Of a DNA stretch of 64,000 nucleotides, positions 24,681 to 34,163 are shown one piece after another. Under the pieces are notes generated by a model. That model was not told the DNA's origin, made no database searches, and saw nothing but the letters and a program-made list of their open reading frames with translations. This DNA is from Veillonella infantium (lineage in GTDB: Bacteria; Bacillota; Negativicutes; Veillonellales; Veillonellaceae): NCBI RefSeq assembly GCF_002959895.1, contig NZ_PPDD01000006.1, positions 1 to 64,000 of the forward strand, read 5' to 3'. The translations under genes and the position numbers were made by a program. Position 1 is the stretch's first letter, and each line of letters begins with the position of its first letter.

Positions 24681-25100
24681 ATGGGAAAATATATGATAAT
24701 CCTTATATTTCTATTGATTGCTATCGCTGTAGTTTTTGCTACTTATAACTTATCTATCATTAGATCTATGCCTCCTGAAGAGCGTTATAAACTTCTTTAC
24801 TTTAAGGATGATCAAGTCTCTATAGGCATTGGCTTAGTAAGAAGAACATTTAAATTAAGCGATATTCGTGAGGTACGTTTTTCTAAAGGAAAACAATTCC
24901 GTAGTATGGGCAGTTGGGCCGGCAGAATACAAATTTGTAAACTAAATGGTAAAACAAGCCGTTGGATAGAATTTGATGGTACTGTCTATTACAAAAAGAT
25001 GGTATATATAACTAATGAAGAAGTCATTGATAAATCAATAGACTTACTGATGAATGAATTCCAATCAAGAGGTATTCATTGTAATAAATATAGATGCTAA
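24681..25100 (+). CDS. Membrane-anchored hypothetical protein, 139 residues
   Basis: I do not recognise a family with certainty. A hydrophobic helix covers about residues 4-24, followed by a soluble domain with alternating beta-like segments (DDQVSIGIGLVRRTFKLSDIREVRFSKG), reminiscent of a small PH-like or DUF-type membrane-associated domain. AAGGAGG lies about ten bases before the ATG. It diverges from lemA and shares a downstream terminator with the tRNA gene on the other strand. Confidence 0.7.
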   Translation: MGKYMIILIFLLIAIAVVFATYNLSIIRSMPPEERYKLLYFKDDQVSIGIGLVRRTFKLSDIREVRFSKGKQFRSMGSWAGRIQICKLNGKTSRWIEFDGTVYYKKMVYITNEEVIDKSIDLLMNEFQSRGIHCNKYRC

Positions 25101-25147
25101 CATATAATTTTCTGAACTATACATCAACCTAAAGAATAAAGACACAT

Positions 25148-25181
25148 AAAAAGGCTTCTCGAAATTTCGAGAAGCCTTTTA
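25148..25181. terminator. Bidirectional terminator (hypothetical gene / tRNA-Arg)
   Basis: The 32 bases 25149-25180 are a perfect self-complementary palindrome (AAAAGGCTTCTCGAAA and its complement), with T-runs in both directions. It serves the gene to the left and the tRNA to the right. Confidence 0.88.
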
Positions 25182-25183
25182 TT

Positions 25184-25258
25184 TGGTGCGCCTAGCAGGA
25201 TTCGAACCTGCGCACCCGGTTCCGGAGACCGGCGCTCTATCCCCTGAGCTATAGGCGC
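25184..25258 (-). tRNA. tRNA-Arg (anticodon CCG)
   Basis: A full cloverleaf reads on the minus strand. The acceptor stem is GCGCCTA/TAGGCGC, the D arm AGCTCAGGGGATAGAGC, and the anticodon stem CCGGT/ACCGG around loop CTCCGGA (anticodon CCG, codon CGG). The T arm contains GGTTCGAATCC, and an encoded CCA ends the gene at 25184. It is a single gene followed by a strong terminator. Confidence 0.97.
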
Positions 25259-25336
25259 ATGAATACCTAAAAATTATACCATATTACGTTATGGTTCGAT
25301 AGTATAAAGTATAAAGCAAGATAGTCTGTATATAGA

Positions 25337-25425
25337 AAAGACCTTACTATTAAATCAATTCAAGATTGGAATAACTATAGTTAAACTCAATCACTATTGC
25401 TACATCATCTAATAGTAAGGTCTTT
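25337..25425 (-). terminator. Long-loop hairpin behind the LMW phosphatase gene
   Basis: A perfect 16-bp stem (25337-25352 with 25410-25425) encloses a 57-base loop. On the minus strand the right-hand arm begins about five bases after the gene's stop, and the closing arm ends in TTTT. It may work as a terminator, but the loop is unusually long; a small inverted-repeat insertion is an alternative. Confidence 0.55.
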
Positions 25426-25429
25426 ATAT

Positions 25430-25888
25430 TTATATTTTTTCTTTAATCAACGCTAATAGAGCATCACAGCTACGACTGACATCATCATAGGTTTCGTCAA
25501 AGTTTCCCGTATACCAAGGATCCTTTACATCACGGCTTTCACTAACAAAGGACATAGCCTTGTACACCTTAGAGTCTACATCATCGCCAATGATACGTTT
25601 TAAATTACGTCCATTATTCTCATCCATGATAATGAGGTAATCAAAATTATGATAGTCATCAACGGTCACTTGACGAGCCTTGCGACGAGTGTAAGGAATA
25701 CCCATTTCATCTAGCTTTTGCTTAGTCCCATAATGAGTATCGTTACCTATCTCCTCACGAGATGTGGCGGCAGACTCAACGTAAATAGAATCGCTAAGTC
25801 CAGCTTTCGCAACGATATGCCTCATATAAAACTCAGCCATCGTTGAACGACAAATATTACCATGACAAATGAATAAAATTTTAACCAT
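25430..25888 (-). CDS. Low-molecular-weight protein tyrosine phosphatase
   Basis: A 152-residue cytoplasmic phosphatase. The P-loop CHGNICRST lies at the N-terminus with the catalytic Cys and Arg, and the general acid Asp is in VKDPWYTGNFDETYDD near residue 120. Bacterial members act on phosphotyrosine in capsule or stress regulation; the target here is unknown. Two adjacent ATGs exist. The second (25888) is five bases from AGGAG and fits better. Confidence 0.9.
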   Translation of the reverse strand: MVKILFICHGNICRSTMAEFYMRHIVAKAGLSDSIYVESAATSREEIGNDTHYGTKQKLDEMGIPYTRRKARQVTVDDYHNFDYLIIMDENNGRNLKRIIGDDVDSKVYKAMSFVSESRDVKDPWYTGNFDETYDDVSRSCDALLALIKEKI

Positions 25889-25924
25889 CATAACTCCTAT
25901 AGTACCTCACCAAGGGCTAAGGTA

Positions 25925-26566
25925 TTAACGTACAAAGTTCGTAGATACTTTTTTCTCTTTATCTGTATCTGGATATGGCACACCTTGCTCCTTAGCTACA
26001 GCAAAGCTACGCATCATCCAAACCATATTTCTCGCCAAGTTGCGCATGGTTTGCATACCTTCTTCATCTTGCTTAGCATCGTCGGCTACTAGACCATGGC
26101 TAATATTCCAATACGTAGAGCCTGCAATTGGCATTTGAGAAATACCAAAGTATTTATTGAGTACATCAAAGGATGCAGTTGTACCGCCGCGACGAGCTAC
26201 GGCAATAGATGCACCGGGTTTAAAGGCAAATGGATTTGGCTTTACGCTTTCTGCACTATAGAATACGCGATCTAAGAAGGATAAAATACGTCCACTCGGA
26301 TGTGCGTAGTATACAGGTGTTGCAAAGATAAAACCATCTGCATCTTTCGCTTTTTCTATGAAGGCATTTACATCATCATCCTTGAATACACATTCACCAT
26401 GTTCAGAACAATAGCCGCATTGAATACAATCACGGATAGGTTTATTGCCTAGCTGAATGACCTCTGTATCTACATTGGCTTCACTAAATACCTTTTGCAC
26501 CTCTTGTATAGCTTGCATTGTTGTGCCATTTACATGGCTACTACCATTTACGATTAGAACTTTCAT
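25925..26566 (-). CDS. Flavodoxin-fold NAD(P)H-dependent FMN reductase
   Basis: A 213-residue flavoprotein of the NADPH-dependent FMN reductase/iron-sulfur flavoprotein group. The FMN phosphate loop is NGSSHVNGTTM, ATPVYYAHPSG lines the flavin, and CIQCGYCSEHGECVF gives four Cys in the spacing seen in iron-sulfur flavoproteins. Whether it holds a cluster cannot be told. It probably acts as a general reductase in the cytoplasm. GGAGGAT lies upstream of the ATG. Confidence 0.85.
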   Translation of the reverse strand: MKVLIVNGSSHVNGTTMQAIQEVQKVFSEANVDTEVIQLGNKPIRDCIQCGYCSEHGECVFKDDDVNAFIEKAKDADGFIFATPVYYAHPSGRILSFLDRVFYSAESVKPNPFAFKPGASIAVARRGGTTASFDVLNKYFGISQMPIAGSTYWNISHGLVADDAKQDEEGMQTMRNLARNMVWMMRSFAVAKEQGVPYPDTDKEKKVSTNFVR

Positions 26567-26722
26567 ATTATATCCTCCAAACTCTTACTTAAGAAGTTAC
26601 ATATTAACTAGCCTTTATATACTATCACAGAAATACAAAATTGTTAAAGTCTGTCCATCACAGCAAGCCAGTTAATATTTGCCTATTTGCCGCTATAGAA
26701 TAATTCAAATAAACACTTTTAC

Positions 26723-26766
26723 AAAAAACTCTGTAGCAGCTCGATTTAAAGCTACTACAGAGTTTT
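26723..26766 (-). terminator. Terminator of the autotransporter gene
   Basis: AAAACTCTGTAG (26725-26736) pairs with CTACAGAGTTTT (26755-26766), with an A-run on the plus strand giving T on the minus strand. Confidence 0.85.
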
Positions 26767-26777
26767 GATATGCCTAA

Positions 26778-29024
26778 TTAAAAGTTATGTCTAACGCCAG
26801 CATCGATACGCCATGTATTATCTATAGTAGCACCAAAGTTTTTAGTGAGTGTGCCATATAGATATGTGCTAGGACGAACACTCCAAGAACCGCCGATTTC
26901 CGCATCAAGCCAAGTATCCTTCAAGTCAACTGTGGTTTGAACTGTTGGGTTACCTGGTGCAGAATATGTAGTATTTACCTTACCAGAGAATTCATGAGCT
27001 AGTGCTAATTTAGCAAAGATATTGGATTTTTCTGTTTCTTTACCAATACCAATGCCGATTCTACCTACAGCAGAGTTCACAGCATCAGATTTAACATGCA
27101 TAGATCCGCCGCCTGCAATAGTTGCATCATAGGATACACCATTTAAACGACCTAGAATAAATTCTACACTAGGGTCGATATAGAAACCATTTTGTTTTTT
27201 AATGCGTTTGCCATATTCAGCACTCAAAGATGTACCAAATGTATGGTAGTTACCATTCAAACGTTGGCCACTAATTGAGTTAAGGCTATAGTCGTTGGAT
27301 AATCTATTACCACGAGCGATGATATCAATATACCGACCATCGTCATGTTGTTTTGTACCATATAAGGCTATACCGCCAAGCTTACCGTCGCCACTGCCGT
27401 TGGCATAAGAGTTACTAGATGTACTGTAATCTAGGGCACCGCCGAAAATCCAGCCATTGGAGGCTTTATGATCATATCCGATTTGTACGCCATTGTACGT
27501 CATATGTGCATCAGCACCATCTGTAATCTTAGATTTACCGCCTATATATTTAGCCCATATTCCTTTATCTGTATTAGCTAGACGAAGATCACCTAAACGA
27601 CGTTGTAAATCATTCGTATTATTTTTCCAGGCCATAACTGTTGAAGTAAGGGCAGATTTTGTGCCACTTACGAGTGATGATTCGCTAGCACGAATAACTT
27701 TTGTTGTATCATCTACAATGAGATGGCCTTGAGAATCAAAATGATCTGCCCCTAGATCTGCAACAGCACCAGGTGTAGTAACGCCTTCATTGATTTGAAC
27801 TCTTGTGCTAAGCTTCTTATCATTGCCTGTGTATTGTAATTTCTCAGCTAATGCTTGAATATCCTTTTTGTAGCTTGCATCGTCGATGGTATTACCGGAA
27901 TGGTCGCCTTGCATTGTAATATGGCTATTATCCGCCGCATGTTCAACGATGATTTGCCCTTTTCCTGTATCACTAGCCGGCACACCAGATTTATAAATAG
28001 CATTCACATAACCGCTATAGTTCTGAATTGTTATAGGCCGCGCATCGATAGGATGAATGTTACCTGCTGCAGTTGGGTTAACACCACCTACAAGATTGCG
28101 AATCTTACTGCCCTTGTATAGGTACGCTGCATTATCCCCTGATGGACGTTCTTTTTTAGGTGTAGGGCGCTCCATACCAATCCACTCATTATTCCAAGTA
28201 GCACCATTTTGTAGATAAATATCTGCACCAGAATTATGAGGGTTTTTATTGCTTTCAGCATATTCATTCAAAACAGCACCGGTAAGGCTAGAGTTAGGTG
28301 TTGTGAAAGCTAGTGCTATATTAGTTGGTTCTACATTGTGATTTGGATCTCGGCCATAATCCTTGTTGATAAGGCCCACATTACCAACAGCAACTAAGTC
28401 ATGAGTGCCTGGATGTTTGCCATCAGCGCCTGCATTAACATATACATCCCCTTCTTCTGCTACTACAGAATAGGTATCAGATGTTTCTACAGGATGAGTG
28501 ATAATCTTACCGCCTCCATCAACAAGGATATGACCTCGTTGATTGACTTGTAAACCAGAGCCGATAGCATCGATATCCACATTACCTTTTACATGAATAT
28601 TAGTATCACCATAGTCTCGATCAGGGTTATCTTTACTTAGACGTGGCACCTTCCCACCGTAACCAGCATAAACAGCACTCATATAATAATGACCTAATTC
28701 TCGCTTCGATGCTGGTGCATCATTCTTTAATCGTACAATAAGGTCTTTATCTACCGTTAGTTGTGAACCAAATCCATTATAAATACCTGTAACATTCTTA
28801 CTTTTACCAGCCTCTGTTAAACTTTTACCATGTACATTAACTGTTAATGTATCCTCTATGTGTTTAACCTCAGGTTGCGTTTGTACTGGTGAGCCCATTG
28901 TTAAACCCAGTAACTCCTCTGCTTTATCGCTAGAAACATTAATTTCTGTAGCCATTGCAGAATAAGATATACCTGTTAATACTAGTGCAGTCATCACGGC
29001 TGATACATGACGTCTAATCTTCAT
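26778..29024 (-). CDS. Autotransporter (type Va secretion) outer-membrane protein
   Basis: A 748-residue exported protein. The signal peptide is MKIRRHVSAVMTALVLTGIS followed by a likely cut after AMA. Residues up to about 470 form a passenger rich in Gly, Asn and Asp with beta-helix-like repeats (NVDIDAIGSGLQVNQRG and similar). The rest is an autotransporter beta-barrel: GIWAKYIGGKSKITDG, VQIGYDHKASNGWIFGGA, ending in WRIDAGVRHNF with the terminal Phe used by the BAM complex. Function is probably adhesion, which is inferred. AAGGAGAG precedes the ATG. Confidence 0.9.
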   Translation of the reverse strand: MKIRRHVSAVMTALVLTGISYSAMATEINVSSDKAEELLGLTMGSPVQTQPEVKHIEDTLTVNVHGKSLTEAGKSKNVTGIYNGFGSQLTVDKDLIVRLKNDAPASKRELGHYYMSAVYAGYGGKVPRLSKDNPDRDYGDTNIHVKGNVDIDAIGSGLQVNQRGHILVDGGGKIITHPVETSDTYSVVAEEGDVYVNAGADGKHPGTHDLVAVGNVGLINKDYGRDPNHNVEPTNIALAFTTPNSSLTGAVLNEYAESNKNPHNSGADIYLQNGATWNNEWIGMERPTPKKERPSGDNAAYLYKGSKIRNLVGGVNPTAAGNIHPIDARPITIQNYSGYVNAIYKSGVPASDTGKGQIIVEHAADNSHITMQGDHSGNTIDDASYKKDIQALAEKLQYTGNDKKLSTRVQINEGVTTPGAVADLGADHFDSQGHLIVDDTTKVIRASESSLVSGTKSALTSTVMAWKNNTNDLQRRLGDLRLANTDKGIWAKYIGGKSKITDGADAHMTYNGVQIGYDHKASNGWIFGGALDYSTSSNSYANGSGDGKLGGIALYGTKQHDDGRYIDIIARGNRLSNDYSLNSISGQRLNGNYHTFGTSLSAEYGKRIKKQNGFYIDPSVEFILGRLNGVSYDATIAGGGSMHVKSDAVNSAVGRIGIGIGKETEKSNIFAKLALAHEFSGKVNTTYSAPGNPTVQTTVDLKDTWLDAEIGGSWSVRPSTYLYGTLTKNFGATIDNTWRIDAGVRHNF

Positions 29025-29097
29025 AATTCTCTCCTTCTTATATCATGCTTATAATGTTCTCACTAAATCACATAAAATTTATAACACCTAAAAAGCA

Positions 29098-29132
29098 CAA
29101 AAAGACCCCCTTAGTCCAACTAAGGAGGTCTT
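29098..29132 (-). terminator. Terminator of the DUF4198 gene
   Basis: A 13-bp stem with one mismatch (29102-29114 with 29120-29132), T-rich on the minus strand. Confidence 0.75.
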
Positions 29133-29174
29133 CTATTAACTCACACACTCGGTAAGTACTAAAATTACTAATTA

Positions 29175-29897
29175 TTATTCTTCAGGAGAAATAAGGAAGG
29201 ACAATGCACTAAAGTATTTATTTTGTTCCCCTTTATTTTGTGTAGGGAATGCAACTTCAACACCTACTACATTTAAGCCATCTGCTGTAACAGCTACAGT
29301 AGCTTTACCATTTTCATCTGCTTTAGCTTCACCAGTTAAATCATTTACTAAATCTTTGATAAGAGGTGCATTCGCATATGGTTTACCATCTTTAAACACT
29401 TGGATTTCATATGTATCACCTTTTCTTAATGTCAATGGATTAACAGAAGGTACAATTTGAATAAATGCATTCTTATCTACAAATGGTTTTGCTTGTGCAT
29501 TCCAGTAATGAACATCATATTTGATAGCATGTGTACTTTTAACCGCACCAGGAACTTCGGTGATTGGTTTATGAATTGTTTTACCATCTTTAGTCTTAGT
29601 CCAGTAGCCATAATCAAAATTAGTTACAGTTACACCAAGGTCTGTTGGTGGAATAATAGCTACATTTTTTTCATGCTTCACAACTTGTACAGGAATTTGT
29701 TTGCCTTGTACATCATATCCAGTAATATTTTTTACCATATCTGCACTATAAGCATTATCTACAGGACCCTCACCTAATACAAGTACTTTTTCATCTGTAC
29801 GGTTAGCGAAAAACACACCATGTGCATCAACAGAAGAGCATACACTACCTGCAGCTAAACCTACAGCAAATAAAGATGCTAAAATTTTCTTATTCAT
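29175..29897 (-). CDS. Exported DUF4198-domain protein
   Basis: A 240-residue secreted or periplasmic protein. The signal peptide is MNKKILASLFAVGLAAGSVC with cleavage around SVDA, leaving a mature N-terminus HGVFFANRTDE. The body matches DUF4198: an N-terminal beta domain and a C-terminal transthyretin-like part (GDTYEIQVFKDGKPYANAPL, ADENGKATVAV). The family is often linked to nickel or cobalt uptake, and the exposed N-terminal His would suit metal binding; this is inference. The ATG at 29897 has GGAGG upstream. A TGATAA-AA-TTATCA dyad lies further upstream at 30045-30058. Confidence 0.85.
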   Translation of the reverse strand: MNKKILASLFAVGLAAGSVCSSVDAHGVFFANRTDEKVLVLGEGPVDNAYSADMVKNITGYDVQGKQIPVQVVKHEKNVAIIPPTDLGVTVTNFDYGYWTKTKDGKTIHKPITEVPGAVKSTHAIKYDVHYWNAQAKPFVDKNAFIQIVPSVNPLTLRKGDTYEIQVFKDGKPYANAPLIKDLVNDLTGEAKADENGKATVAVTADGLNVVGVEVAFPTQNKGEQNKYFSALSFLISPEE

Positions 29898-30110
29898 AAG
29901 AACCTCCATAATCAATAATTGATTTCAACAAACTTGCTATTATTATACATCGATATGGATATTCCGTATATACCGATACCCGTATCAGCAAGATATTATG
30001 CAAACTCCATATATACAAGGTTCTATATTCCTATTAATCATAAATGATAAAATTATCACCAATTTTTCATATGAATATAATAAATAGGAATATCTTCTTT
30101 GTTATATATA

Positions 30111-30142
30111 ATAAAAACGACGCCCCCATAGGAGCGTCGTTT
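30111..30142 (-). terminator. Terminator of typA
   Basis: AAAACGACGC (30114-30123) pairs with GCGTCGTTTT, with a T-run on the minus strand. Confidence 0.88.
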
Positions 30143-30158
30143 TATATCACTAAGGATA

Positions 30159-31970
30159 TTATTTTTTGTTTTTAGCAGCTTTCGCACGTGCGTTACGATC
30201 AAGGATTGTTTTACGCATACGAATACTTTCAGGTGTTACTTCAACAAGTTCGTCATCGTTGATCCACTCAAGAGCTTGTTCCAAGGAGAAGATACGAGGT
30301 GGAGTCAAGCGAACTGCTTCATCAGAGGAGCTAGAACGCATGTTAGTAACGTGTTTTTTCTTACATGGGTTAACATCCATATCAAGTTCACGAGTGTTTT
30401 CACCGATAACTTGGCCTGCGTACACGTCTTGGTTAGGACCAACGAACAATGTACCACGGTCTTGAACAGAGTTCAAACCATATGGAGTAGTTTCGCCATT
30501 TTCGAATGCTACCAAGGCACCGCGTGTACGGGAAGGAATTTCGCCTTTGTATGGTGCATAACCATGGAATACATGGTTCATGATACCATTACCTTTTGTA
30601 GCTGTTAAGAATTGTGCACGGAAACCGATCAAACCACGTGCAGGAATTACGAATTCCATGCGAAGGTAACCAGCTAACTCAACCATGTTAGTCAATTCAG
30701 CTTTACGTTGACCAAGATTTTCCATTACAGTACCCATGAATTCTTGAGGTACATCGATAGTCAATGCTTCTAATGGTTCGCACAATTTGTCGTTAATAGT
30801 TTTGAAAATTACGCGAGGTTTACCTACTTGTAATTCATAGCCTTCACGACGCATAGTTTCGATCAATACAGCCAAATGCAATTCGCCACGGCCAGATACT
30901 TTGAAAGCATCTGCAGAATCAGTTTCTTCTACCTTCATAGAAACGTTAGTTTCTACTTCGCGGAACAAACGATCACGTAAGTGACGGGATGTAACGAATT
31001 CACCTTCGCGACCTGCGAATGGAGAGTTGTTTACGGAGAATACCATGGACAATGTTGGTTCGTCGATGGAGATGGATGGTAATGCTTCAGGATTTTCAGC
31101 ATCTGCTACAGTTTCGCCGATATTGATATCGTCGATACCAGCGAACGCAATGATATCACCCATTTCAGCTTCGTCAGTTTCAACACGGTTCAAACCATTG
31201 TATGTATATACACGACCGATTTTCGCTTTACGAGTGCTTTCACCAGTCATGATAGCCACTTGTTGGTTAGGTTTCATTTTACCGCGAACGATACGGCCTA
31301 CTGCGATTTTACCGATGAAGTTATCGTAATCAAGTGTAGTAACCATGAATTGAAGAGGACCTTCCAAATCACCTTGTGGTGCAGGAATTTCTTCGATCAA
31401 TGTTTCAAACAATGGTTCCATATTTACAGCTTCGTCATCCCAGTTAGTTTTAGCCACACCAGCACGAGCAGATGCGTATACTACAGGGAAATCTAGTTGG
31501 TCATCATCAGCTTCAAGTTCCATGAACAATTCAAGAACTTCATCTTCAACCTCTTTAACGCGTTGGTCAGGACGGTCGATTTTGTTGATAACTACGATTG
31601 GTTTCAATTTTTGTTCTAAAGCTTTACGTAAAACGTATTTAGTTTGAGGCATTGGACCTTCATAAGCATCTACGAGAAGCAATACGCCGTCAACCATGTT
31701 AAGTACACGTTCTACTTCGCCGCCGAAGTCAGCATGGCCTGGAGTATCAACGATGTTGATTTTAATGCCATCATGCATAACAGCAGTGTTTTTAGACAAA
31801 ATAGTAATACCGCGTTCACGTTCCAAGTCGTTGGAGTCCATTACGCGTTCTGCTACTTTTTCATTTTCACGGAACACATGGCTTTGTTTTAATAACGCGT
31901 CCACCAAAGTAGTTTTACCATGGTCAACGTGGGCGATAATCGCTACATTACGAAGATTTTCGCGAATCAT
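30159..31970 (-). CDS. typA: Ribosome-associated GTPase TypA/BipA
   Basis: Translational GTPase that binds the ribosome and helps assembly of the large subunit under stress or cold. The 603 residues are typical. G1 [15 protein letters not shown], switch region [10 protein letters not shown]3 [15 protein letters not shown] and G4 NKIDRP are intact, followed by domain II, two alpha/beta domains and the TypA-specific C-terminal domain ([18 protein letters not shown]). GGGAGG precedes the ATG, and a consensus promoter is at 32065-32094. Confidence 0.97.
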   Translation of the reverse strand: MIRENLRNVAIIAHVDHGKTTLVDALLKQSHVFRENEKVAERVMDSNDLERERGITILSKNTAVMHDGIKINIVDTPGHADFGGEVERVLNMVDGVLLLVDAYEGPMPQTKYVLRKALEQKLKPIVVINKIDRPDQRVKEVEDEVLELFMELEADDDQLDFPVVYASARAGVAKTNWDDEAVNMEPLFETLIEEIPAPQGDLEGPLQFMVTTLDYDNFIGKIAVGRIVRGKMKPNQQVAIMTGESTRKAKIGRVYTYNGLNRVETDEAEMGDIIAFAGIDDINIGETVADAENPEALPSISIDEPTLSMVFSVNNSPFAGREGEFVTSRHLRDRLFREVETNVSMKVEETDSADAFKVSGRGELHLAVLIETMRREGYELQVGKPRVIFKTINDKLCEPLEALTIDVPQEFMGTVMENLGQRKAELTNMVELAGYLRMEFVIPARGLIGFRAQFLTATKGNGIMNHVFHGYAPYKGEIPSRTRGALVAFENGETTPYGLNSVQDRGTLFVGPNQDVYAGQVIGENTRELDMDVNPCKKKHVTNMRSSSSDEAVRLTPPRIFSLEQALEWINDDELVEVTPESIRMRKTILDRNARAKAAKNKK

Positions 31971-32064
31971 AAGATCCTCCCTTTAATTCCTTTAGTATAT
32001 TCTATATCATATAACGCTTGTGAAAGTCGCTATATAGGTATATTCCCAAAATTGGCAACACTTA

Positions 32065-32094
32065 ATTATAACGTAGTCTATAGAAAAAAGTCAA
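32065..32094 (-). promoter_or_regulatory. Promoter of typA
   Basis: On the minus strand TTGACT (32089-32094), an 18-base spacer and TATAAT (32065-32070). Confidence 0.75.
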
Positions 32095-32185
32095 AGAAGT
32101 ACAGAATTTCTAATCATGGCAATTTCTACATTTGATTATACTTTTGAGTCATCTTAAGGCTAAATTAGCTACATAAGCATATGGT

Positions 32186-32252
32186 ATTAAAAAAGATTTC
32201 TTATGATACCTTGCCTCAAATAAGATAAGAGGAACGTCACATAAGAAATCTT
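32186..32252 (-). terminator. Long-loop terminator of murB
   Basis: A perfect 13-bp stem (AAGATTTCTTATG, 32193-32205, with its complement at 32240-32252) has a 34-base loop, followed by TTTTTT on the minus strand. Confidence 0.75.
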
Positions 32253-32272
32253 GTATTAATATTTAGTTTGTA

Positions 32273-33205
32273 TTAGTCTTCACCAATCATACGTACTTCT
32301 GGCTCCAGATGTACACCATGTTGATCATATACGCGTTTTTGTACCTCTTTGATAAGATCAAGTACATCTTTAGCTTTAGCATTACCAGTGTTGATAACAA
32401 AGCCAGCATGCTTATGAGATACTTGTGCATCACCAACAGATAATCCTTTAAGACCTGTTTGTTCAATCAAAGTACCTGCAAAATACCCTGGTGGGCGCTT
32501 AAAGGTTGAACCTGCGCTAGCATACTCTAAAGGTTGTTTAGATTCGCGCTTTTCTGTGAGCTCATCCATGCGAGCCTTAATAGCATCCTTATCACCAGGT
32601 TGTAACGTCATAATAACCTCTCCAATAACCTCATGGTTATCGTGGAATACGCTATGACGATATCCAAAATCTAAGTGAGATGCATCGTACTCCTTAATAT
32701 TGCCCTCGAAGTCTACAGCTAGTACTGAAGTGACCACATGGCTCATTTCCCCGTCATAAGCACCTGCATTCATAAATACAGCACCACCAAGTGTACCTGG
32801 AATACCAATGGCAAATTCAAGGCCAGATAGTCCGTTTTCCCAAGCAAATTCAGAAGCATCTTTTAACATATAACCAGAACCAATGCATAATACATTATCA
32901 TTGCAATCCATGATTTGTGTCATATGTCGAACCGATACGACAGCACCGCGAATACCACCATCCTTCACCAAAATATTGGAGCCGCAACCGATAACAGTTA
33001 CAGGCACTTTGAGTTCATGAATGGTGCGTAGCGTAAAGCTCAACTCATCCATCGTTGTAGGTTCAATAAATAAGTCAGCAGGACCACCAATTTTAAATGT
33101 CGTATGATGACAAAGCAGTTCCTGTTCTCGTACACGTGTACTAGGTAATTTCTCTAATAAGGCTTCTTTTAAGGCCTTAATGTTTTGGTTGTTGTTGTTC
33201 GCCAT
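32273..33205 (-). CDS. murB: UDP-N-acetylenolpyruvoylglucosamine reductase MurB
   Basis: FAD enzyme that makes UDP-MurNAc for peptidoglycan. The 310 residues contain the FAD-binding segments HTTFKIGGPADLF, GCGSNILVKDGG and GIPGTLGGAVFMNAGAYDGE, the catalytic Ser loop YASAGSTFKRPPG, and the final catalytic Glu in LEPEVRMIG. This is the shorter type II form. Its start lies 29 bases inside the end of ylbF, with no strong site of its own nearby, so translation is probably coupled. Confidence 0.96.
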   Translation of the reverse strand: MANNNNQNIKALKEALLEKLPSTRVREQELLCHHTTFKIGGPADLFIEPTTMDELSFTLRTIHELKVPVTVIGCGSNILVKDGGIRGAVVSVRHMTQIMDCNDNVLCIGSGYMLKDASEFAWENGLSGLEFAIGIPGTLGGAVFMNAGAYDGEMSHVVTSVLAVDFEGNIKEYDASHLDFGYRHSVFHDNHEVIGEVIMTLQPGDKDAIKARMDELTEKRESKQPLEYASAGSTFKRPPGYFAGTLIEQTGLKGLSVGDAQVSHKHAGFVINTGNAKAKDVLDLIKEVQKRVYDQHGVHLEPEVRMIGED

Positions 33206-33545
33206 GATCTAACACTTTCATCCCCTCAGTGATTGGTTCGCTAATGATTTTATAAATATCATTAGAGATTTGGCTCCAACGCATTTGTGCTTGTAAATAA
33301 GCAGCCGCTGCAGCATTTTCTTGAATTTGAGGCATCATTTCCTCTTGTTTCTTTTGCAATTCATCAGCTTCTGGTGCACCAGACAACTTCGCGTATTCCC
33401 ATTGCATTTGTTGTGCCATAAATGTGCGTACCAACGCCGCTGCTACTGCGTCAGCTTTCAAAGCTTCTTGAGCTGCCATTAACTCTTTGTACTCTTCGGA
33501 TTCACGCATAGCGTGAGCTAAATCATGAGCTTTATCGTAGTTCAT
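33177..33545 (-). CDS. ylbF: YlbF/YmcA-family protein
   Basis: A 122-residue all-helical protein (AHDLAHAMRESEEYKELMAAQEAL to AAYLQAQMRWSQISNDIYKIISE). In Bacillus, YlbF, YmcA and YaaT form a complex affecting RNase Y and developmental choices; whether that holds here is unknown. The ATG at 33545 has GAGGAGG upstream, which I prefer over the in-frame start at 33566. It overlaps murB by 29 bases. Confidence 0.82.
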   Translation of the reverse strand: MNYDKAHDLAHAMRESEEYKELMAAQEALKADAVAAALVRTFMAQQMQWEYAKLSGAPEADELQKKQEEMMPQIQENAAAAAYLQAQMRWSQISNDIYKIISEPITEGMKVLDHGEQQQPKH

Positions 33546-33649
33546 AATATCCTCCTCTAACAACACCTGTCAAAATACTACCTCTCATGTAGATTGGGTA
33601 GGATTTCTAACATATATTTATTGTATATATCTCAATGGTGAAAGTATAT

Positions 33650-34135
33650 TTATTTAGGTTGAATCCAGTTGCCTTCGGCTTTAAGATCTGGATAATCAAG
33701 TTGGCGCATAGCTTCATAGGCAATAATGGCTACCGCATTAGATAAGTTTAAAGAACGCGCCTCATCTACCATTGGTATGCGAATGCATGTTTCTTCAACA
33801 CCTTCTAATAAGCTTTCAGGCAAGCCTCTTGATTCAGGGCCAAATACGAGCATATCTCCGATTTCATACTTTACCTCGGAGTGGGTATGCTTTGCTTTTG
33901 TAGTAGCGTAGAAATATCTGCGATCAGGATATTTCGCATACAACTCTTGAATATTTTCATGTACCTGCACATCTACCAAATGCCAATAATCGAGACCAGC
34001 TCGTTTCACGTGCTTATCGTCGATAGAAAAACCAAGTGGTTTGATAAGATGTAGGGTCATGTGATTAGCTGCGCATAAACGCGCTATATTTCCTGTATTG
34101 CCAGGGATTTCTGGCTCATAAAGTACTATTTCCAT
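33650..34135 (-). CDS. trmL: tRNA (cytidine/uridine-34-2'-O)-methyltransferase TrmL
   Basis: SPOUT-class methyltransferase for the wobble base of leucine tRNAs. The 161 residues show the N-terminal LYEPEIPGNTGNIARLCAAN, and the SAM-binding trefoil knot VFGPESRGLPESLL, IRIPM and SLNLSNAVAIIAYEAMRQ. It follows moaC by 28 bases on the same strand, so the two may be co-transcribed. Confidence 0.94.
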   Translation of the reverse strand: MEIVLYEPEIPGNTGNIARLCAANHMTLHLIKPLGFSIDDKHVKRAGLDYWHLVDVQVHENIQELYAKYPDRRYFYATTKAKHTHSEVKYEIGDMLVFGPESRGLPESLLEGVEETCIRIPMVDEARSLNLSNAVAIIAYEAMRQLDYPDLKAEGNWIQPK

Positions 34136-34163
34136 TTTCGTTCCCCTATTCTTTATATCTATA

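Larger units (their letters stand above)
31971..32272. other. Intergenic region between typA and murB
   Basis: No gene is seen. It holds the typA promoter (32065-32094), a leader of about 90 bases, and the long-loop terminator of murB (32186-32252). Confidence 0.6.
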
